A DNA stretch of 64,000 nt from Jacaranda mimosifolia (taxonomy: Eukaryota; Streptophyta; Magnoliopsida; Lamiales; Bignoniaceae): the NCBI GenBank assembly GCA_018894105.1, contig CM032126.1, forward strand, positions 24,340,391 through 24,404,390, written 5' to 3'. Positions 59,732 to 64,000 of the stretch are shown here, one piece after another. The notes beneath the pieces were generated by a model that was not told where the DNA came from, searched no databases, and saw only the letters and a program-made list of their open reading frames with translations. The position numbers and the translations under genes are program-made. Within the stretch, counting starts at the first letter, position 1. The number at the start of each line of letters is the position of its first letter.

Positions 59732-62700
59732 TGTAACACCCCTAAATTTAGCATTTTAGAAGATAAGATTAAAAAAATAAAAATAAAATGGGGCTCAAAA
59801 TATAAATAAGAAATGACTTAATTGCATGAAACCTGAAAAATTTGGGGGCTAATCTATGAATAAAATGGGTTAAAGCGGCCAATGTGAGGCACTAGTAAAC
59901 TTAGGATTAAATTGAAAAGTGAATAAAACTTTTGGGACCCAATTGCAAAATTTCGAAACTCACATTTAAACAGCAACCCCTCTCCCCATTTTCTTAAATT
60001 TCCTCCATGCAGCCCACAATCCTTCTCTTCGGCGATTTCACTCTAGCACTGGCAAACTTCACAACCAACCCCATCGCTACCTTTCTCTCACCTCAGGGAG
60101 CACGCCGGTGCTAAGAACCACCATTAACGGCCGGCGAAATGGCCAAAATTTGAAACAGGAAACTTGGCATGATGGCCAAGCGATGGTCATGACACTTTCA
60201 GAGGTTAAAACTCATGATCGAAGGGTGGATTGTGATGGGCTCAACTAGAGGAATGTATTGATACCTTCAATTATAGAAATGGACCACCAATCGAGGAGAA
60301 TCGAGCACAGCGGTGCACGGTGGCATTGAGGTGGCTAGCCTTGTTTTTTGGCTAATCGAGCGATGAATCAGCTATGGATTTAAAAATTGATTTAGGGGTT
60401 TGATAGAGCTTAGCAGGGCCCACTTTTTGCCAGCAACAAAACTCAGTTCCAGCAATGGCGTACGACGGAGCTCCGGTTACTAACCACCAATTTCATTGAG
60501 GCAGCGATCCGAGTGCATACGGGCTACTATTGCATGGTGATAGCCTCAAAATTTGGTCAGTTGGGCAAAACTCTGGTTGATCGATTAAATCAATTCCTGA
60601 ATTTAAATTGGTTAAGTTATTAAGTTAATTTTGATATGAAATATTCGTTATTAGACCAAAATATACAATTGTAAGGTGTATGATTGAACATAAAAAATTG
60701 TCTATATGCGATGTGTGAACTCAAATTGTTAATTAGGAGATAAATATCATTAATTAAGTTGATTATTGATGTAAGTTGAGCTAATTGAACCGAATTGTAA
60801 TTATGGACTACAGGATAAGATTTGTGATGTCAAGCCGAAATGTTCAGATATATAAGCTGTGTACAATGCTAGTGGGCCAAGATTGGTAATTAGAACGTAA
60901 TTATTATTAATTAAGCTAATCGATATAATCAGAACCTAAATTTTGTATGACGTTGTAAAGATTAATTATTAATGGAATATGGTAATTTCTTTCAATTTGA
61001 CTAAATTATTACACATGGGTTTGGGCTATTAACTTGAGAAGTAATCAACGACTCAAAACAAATAAATCCCTCATTCATATTGTAGCAACATTGGCATGAT
61101 TAGCATATTAAGCATGTGTTATTTTCGAAAGAAACCAAACCACTAATATCATATGAGTTGGAAGCATGATGATTTTGTTAGAATAATTTAGATAATCGAA
61201 ATATTCTAGCCTAAATTACCATATTCGAAATAGAGCGAGAACTTGGAATAAGTAGATATGCCTTGTAATCTATAACACCTAATATTTAAGGTATAAATAG
61301 TTTAATTATTGTTAAAGGATACGGTGCAAGCGTTTTGACATTTAATATGTTATATTCGAATAGGTGATGAGGAGCTAGGGTCTCCAGGACCGTAGGACGT
61401 CGATAGCACTTTTGTGGAGTTTTTAAGGTGAGGGTAAAATCTATCTTTTTTTTGGGAAATGAATGATCTTCGCTGTTTGGATTCCTTGTGTTTATCTGTT
61501 GAATTTAATTGTACTCGTTCTGGTGCCCAAAACTCCTATTATGTTATCCATTTTTCTATCCTATATATCCTATAACCTTGTTGGTTTTCCCTATATATGT
61601 TGATATTTTGGTCTTGCTTACCAATTTCATTTTGTACTTCTGGTTAAATTGTTTTGCATGCTGGTTATATGGCCTTGTCGGCCAATGTTTTATAGATTGT
61701 ACCATTTCGTTTAGTTTCACATATATGTTTCTAATCAGTATTTTGAAATATGTTTTACTTGTTGGCATTATATTTGAGCCTCGAGGATGCTCTTGGGATG
61801 TTGACACCCTAGGGAGGCCACGGGGTGGGTTGGGCCTAGGACTAGGTCCAAAAAGACGATCGGGCGGTAGGACCGACGTGGCTAGTCTCCCAACCGATAC
61901 CAATTAATGATCATGACTTGCAGATAGTTGGAGGTAGCTGTCTGCGAGTGGTGGGATTTGGCATGTGACTGGCTATGCCACATGTCTACCGAGTCGAGTG
62001 CTTGGGTAACAGAGTAATAAGGAAATTTTGTTATGTTATATTTGTACTCCGTGTTACTATTTATGTACTATTCTGGGAGCAATAAGGATGGAGTTGCCAA
62101 CAATATATTAAATTTTGTATCACATGTGTTATGTTATATTGTTGCTACGTGTTGCGAATTATGACATGTTCGTTATTGCATTCTTGCTTATTGATAATAC
62201 TTTGGACTTGCCCCCTTCCGTTATCTCTTATTTCCTTCCCAGATAGGATCTATCGGAGAGCTAGAGGCCTAAGCTTGTTACAGGAATGATGTATATAGAG
62301 TTTTATAATTAGTACTAGATGGTTATGTATTTAGGGACTTTGGAATATAAGTTAACTTACAGTTTAGTATGCACCTATTGGGGTTGTTAAGACTTTGGCG
62401 CTAGTAATGTTGTGAATCCTATTTTCAGTAGTGCCAATCTAATTGGTATTGTTTTGTAAGCATGTAGTCTATGATATCTATGTATCAATCTTGACATGAT
62501 GCCTCAAGGACATCAAGTTTGGTTTCAATCACTTAATGTGAATATTATGTAATTGTAAGGTTATAATTTTGTAGTTCGTGTTAATGTAGATTATTGTACA
62601 GCAGGATATGATAGAAAATTGGCAAGAAATGGTTTTGGGTCTCTATGATCTATTCAAATTGAATGTTTTGGAGGTGCGATTTTGGTTATGAATTATTAAA

Positions 62701-62757
62701 TATAGATTAGAGTAACACCTCGGCCCGAAGCAGGCATCCCTCAGGTGGGGCGCAACA
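59732..62757 (+). mobile_element. Probable solo LTR (about 3.03 kb), same family as 53,247-56,240
   Basis: It begins TGTAACACCCC and ends near GGGGCGCAACA. Landmarks in common order with the other two LTRs are the AGGTGATGAGGAGCTAGGG-like word at 61,363, the TCTGGTGCCCAAAACT word at 61,519, and the ACTAGGTCCAAAAAGACGATC-like word at 61,842. The CACCTCGGCCCGAAG end block matches CACCTCAGCTTGGG of 53,247-56,240. The flanks ACCAA and CCTAA agree only partly, so the TSD is uncertain. No gag or pol is present. Confidence 0.78.
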
Positions 62758-63600
62758 CCTAATAACTTTAATTAATAAACTAAGTAAAGGGGACGAGAGT
62801 CCAAAGATAATTCAAGCCCACAAAGAAGAGCAGAAAAGCCCTAATGGGCTTAAGCCCATCTAGACAAAAATCTATAAATGCTAGGCCCCCCAAAAAATTT
62901 GGGTATAAGAAATCATTTGCGAAAGAATCACGAATTTGGAAGAACTTTTGAGAAACAAAGATCTTTACATGTGTTTTAGAGGAAAACAAGCCAACACACT
63001 GATATATACTGGAAAGGACATTGATCTATTTTCATGTAGCATCATGCTCATATTAGATGGTTAGCATAATTTGAATACCATAAAAGAGTGCAATAGATTA
63101 AATATATTATTTTATGACTATGATAATAATATTTTCTTAAGTCTTTCGTGTAGCTAATGAACTTTTTTATAACATAGTAAAGACAAAGTTAATATAATAA
63201 AAATTACATCCATTTCTAATACCAACTATAGTACAATAACCTACAAAAATGTTATTACATTCTTTAGTGTATTGTTGACAAGATATATCAAGACAAAAAT
63301 ATTGGAAAAATTAATTGTAGTGGTTTGTTAATTTTTTTATTTCTTTAATAATTTAAATTAATTATTAAGAAAATAAACAAATATTTGATGTTAATAAAAG
63401 TTCATAATTTAAAATTTAATTTTAAATCAATAAAATAGAAAAATAAATTAATTAAAACAACATATTTAAATTGATAAAATTTAAATAAAATTGAAACAAA
63501 AAAATAAAAAAGAAAAAGTATTTCAATGAGCAACGTCTACAACATGAGGAGAAAGTAGTTTTTAATTTAACAAAATTATAAAGCAATATTGGAGGGAAAA
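62758..63600. other. AT-rich intergenic DNA
   Basis: I see no supported gene or element. A GGGCTTAAGCCC palindrome lies at about 62,847. Confidence 0.4.
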
Positions 63601-63941
63601 CCATAAATAGAAAGGGACCATCTTCTTCTTCCTCAATCCCTCCCCTCCAAAAGAAAGATAGCCTTACCCACCCCACATCGCCACCATGCCCAAAAACCCC
63701 ACAATTTTGTGTTGTCTCAATTTCCTGTGGCTATGACACCACATTTTCTTACACACGGTTGCAAGCCATCGATTGTTTTGGAACACTGAAATAATTCGAT
63801 TGATCATAATATCAACTGCGGATATACCATTGACACACTCATTTCAAATTTGCAGTTGTTTGATTCTGGAACAATAAGATAGGGCTTCCATTTGATTCCT
63901 TAACACTTGTTCTAATAGATAAATCGGTGTTCTGGTGAATC

Positions 63942-64000
63942 ATGGATGAATCTTTTCATTTTACCCCTGCCTTTTTCACAACTTTAATTTCTCCAATGTC
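63942..64000 (+). CDS. Possible first coding exon of a gene running off the right edge
   Basis: An ATG at 63,942 opens 19 codons (MDESFHFTP...) that stay open to the window end. The sequence before it is UTR-like: a pyrimidine-rich tract at 63,620-63,650 and a splice-acceptor-like TTTGCAG at about 63,855. That would fit an intron in the 5' UTR. The evidence is thin, and no product can be named from 19 residues. Confidence 0.25.
   Translation, partial: MDESFHFTPAFFTTLISPM

Noticed and set aside
61509..61907. 132-codon + strand frame and a 115-codon antisense frame
   Set aside because: Both fall inside the ~3-kb LTR, in a region homologous to non-coding parts of the other LTR copies; no conserved protein pattern.
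1..64000. CRISPR arrays, tRNA/rRNA genes, bacterial operons
   Set aside because: None seen; repeat arrays present are microsatellites or LTR-internal tandem repeats, and the genome context is plant nuclear.

Overview
This is plant nuclear DNA, most likely from a core eudicot. It is AT-rich and repeat-dominated, with long intergenic tracts, one multi-exon cellular gene with GT-AG introns, and many LTR retrotransposon, hAT, Mutator-like and SINE insertions. No rRNA, tRNA, CRISPR or bacterial-type genes were seen. Everything was read by eye, so boundaries are exact only where I found both terminal motifs and target-site duplications (TSDs).

The only convincing intact cellular gene is a RIF1-like gene on the + strand (10,701-22,268). 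It has ten inferred exons that join in frame to 1,118 codons. Intron 1 appears to use a GC-AG splice pair. A consensus E2F-type site (TTTGGCGCGAAA) lies about 70 bp upstream of the ATG, which fits a replication or cell-cycle gene.

The rest is a graveyard of mobile elements. 1-10,400 holds microsatellites, a hAT-type MITE (3,315-3,976), degenerate Ty1/copia and Ty3/gypsy remnants (about 2.7-8.9 kb) and a second hAT-type MITE (9,587-10,408). 24,500-39,800 holds one minus-strand copia element. It is broken by a Mutator-like element in its LTR, a hAT MITE in its RNase H, and a 4.28-kb hAT transposon at the pol integrase region (8-bp TSD; itself carrying a SINE with a 19-bp TSD). A further 3.3-kb insertion splits its gag. 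40,516-41,606 is a Mutator-type MITE with a 9-bp TSD.

43,007-50,007 is an LTR-type element with TSD AATTT. It is split by a second LTR-type element in opposite orientation that carries the frameshifted 5' end of a host gene. 50,600-58,085 is a decayed, partly inverted pararetrovirus-like element, broken inside its reverse transcriptase by a 2,994-bp solo LTR. This element sits between two copies of a ~0.6-kb direct repeat. A third ~3-kb LTR of the same family lies at 59,732-62,757. A possible gene start runs off the right edge.

The nesting gives a relative chronology. Several insertions are present in one copy of a duplicated sequence and absent from the other, so empty sites are available within the same window.
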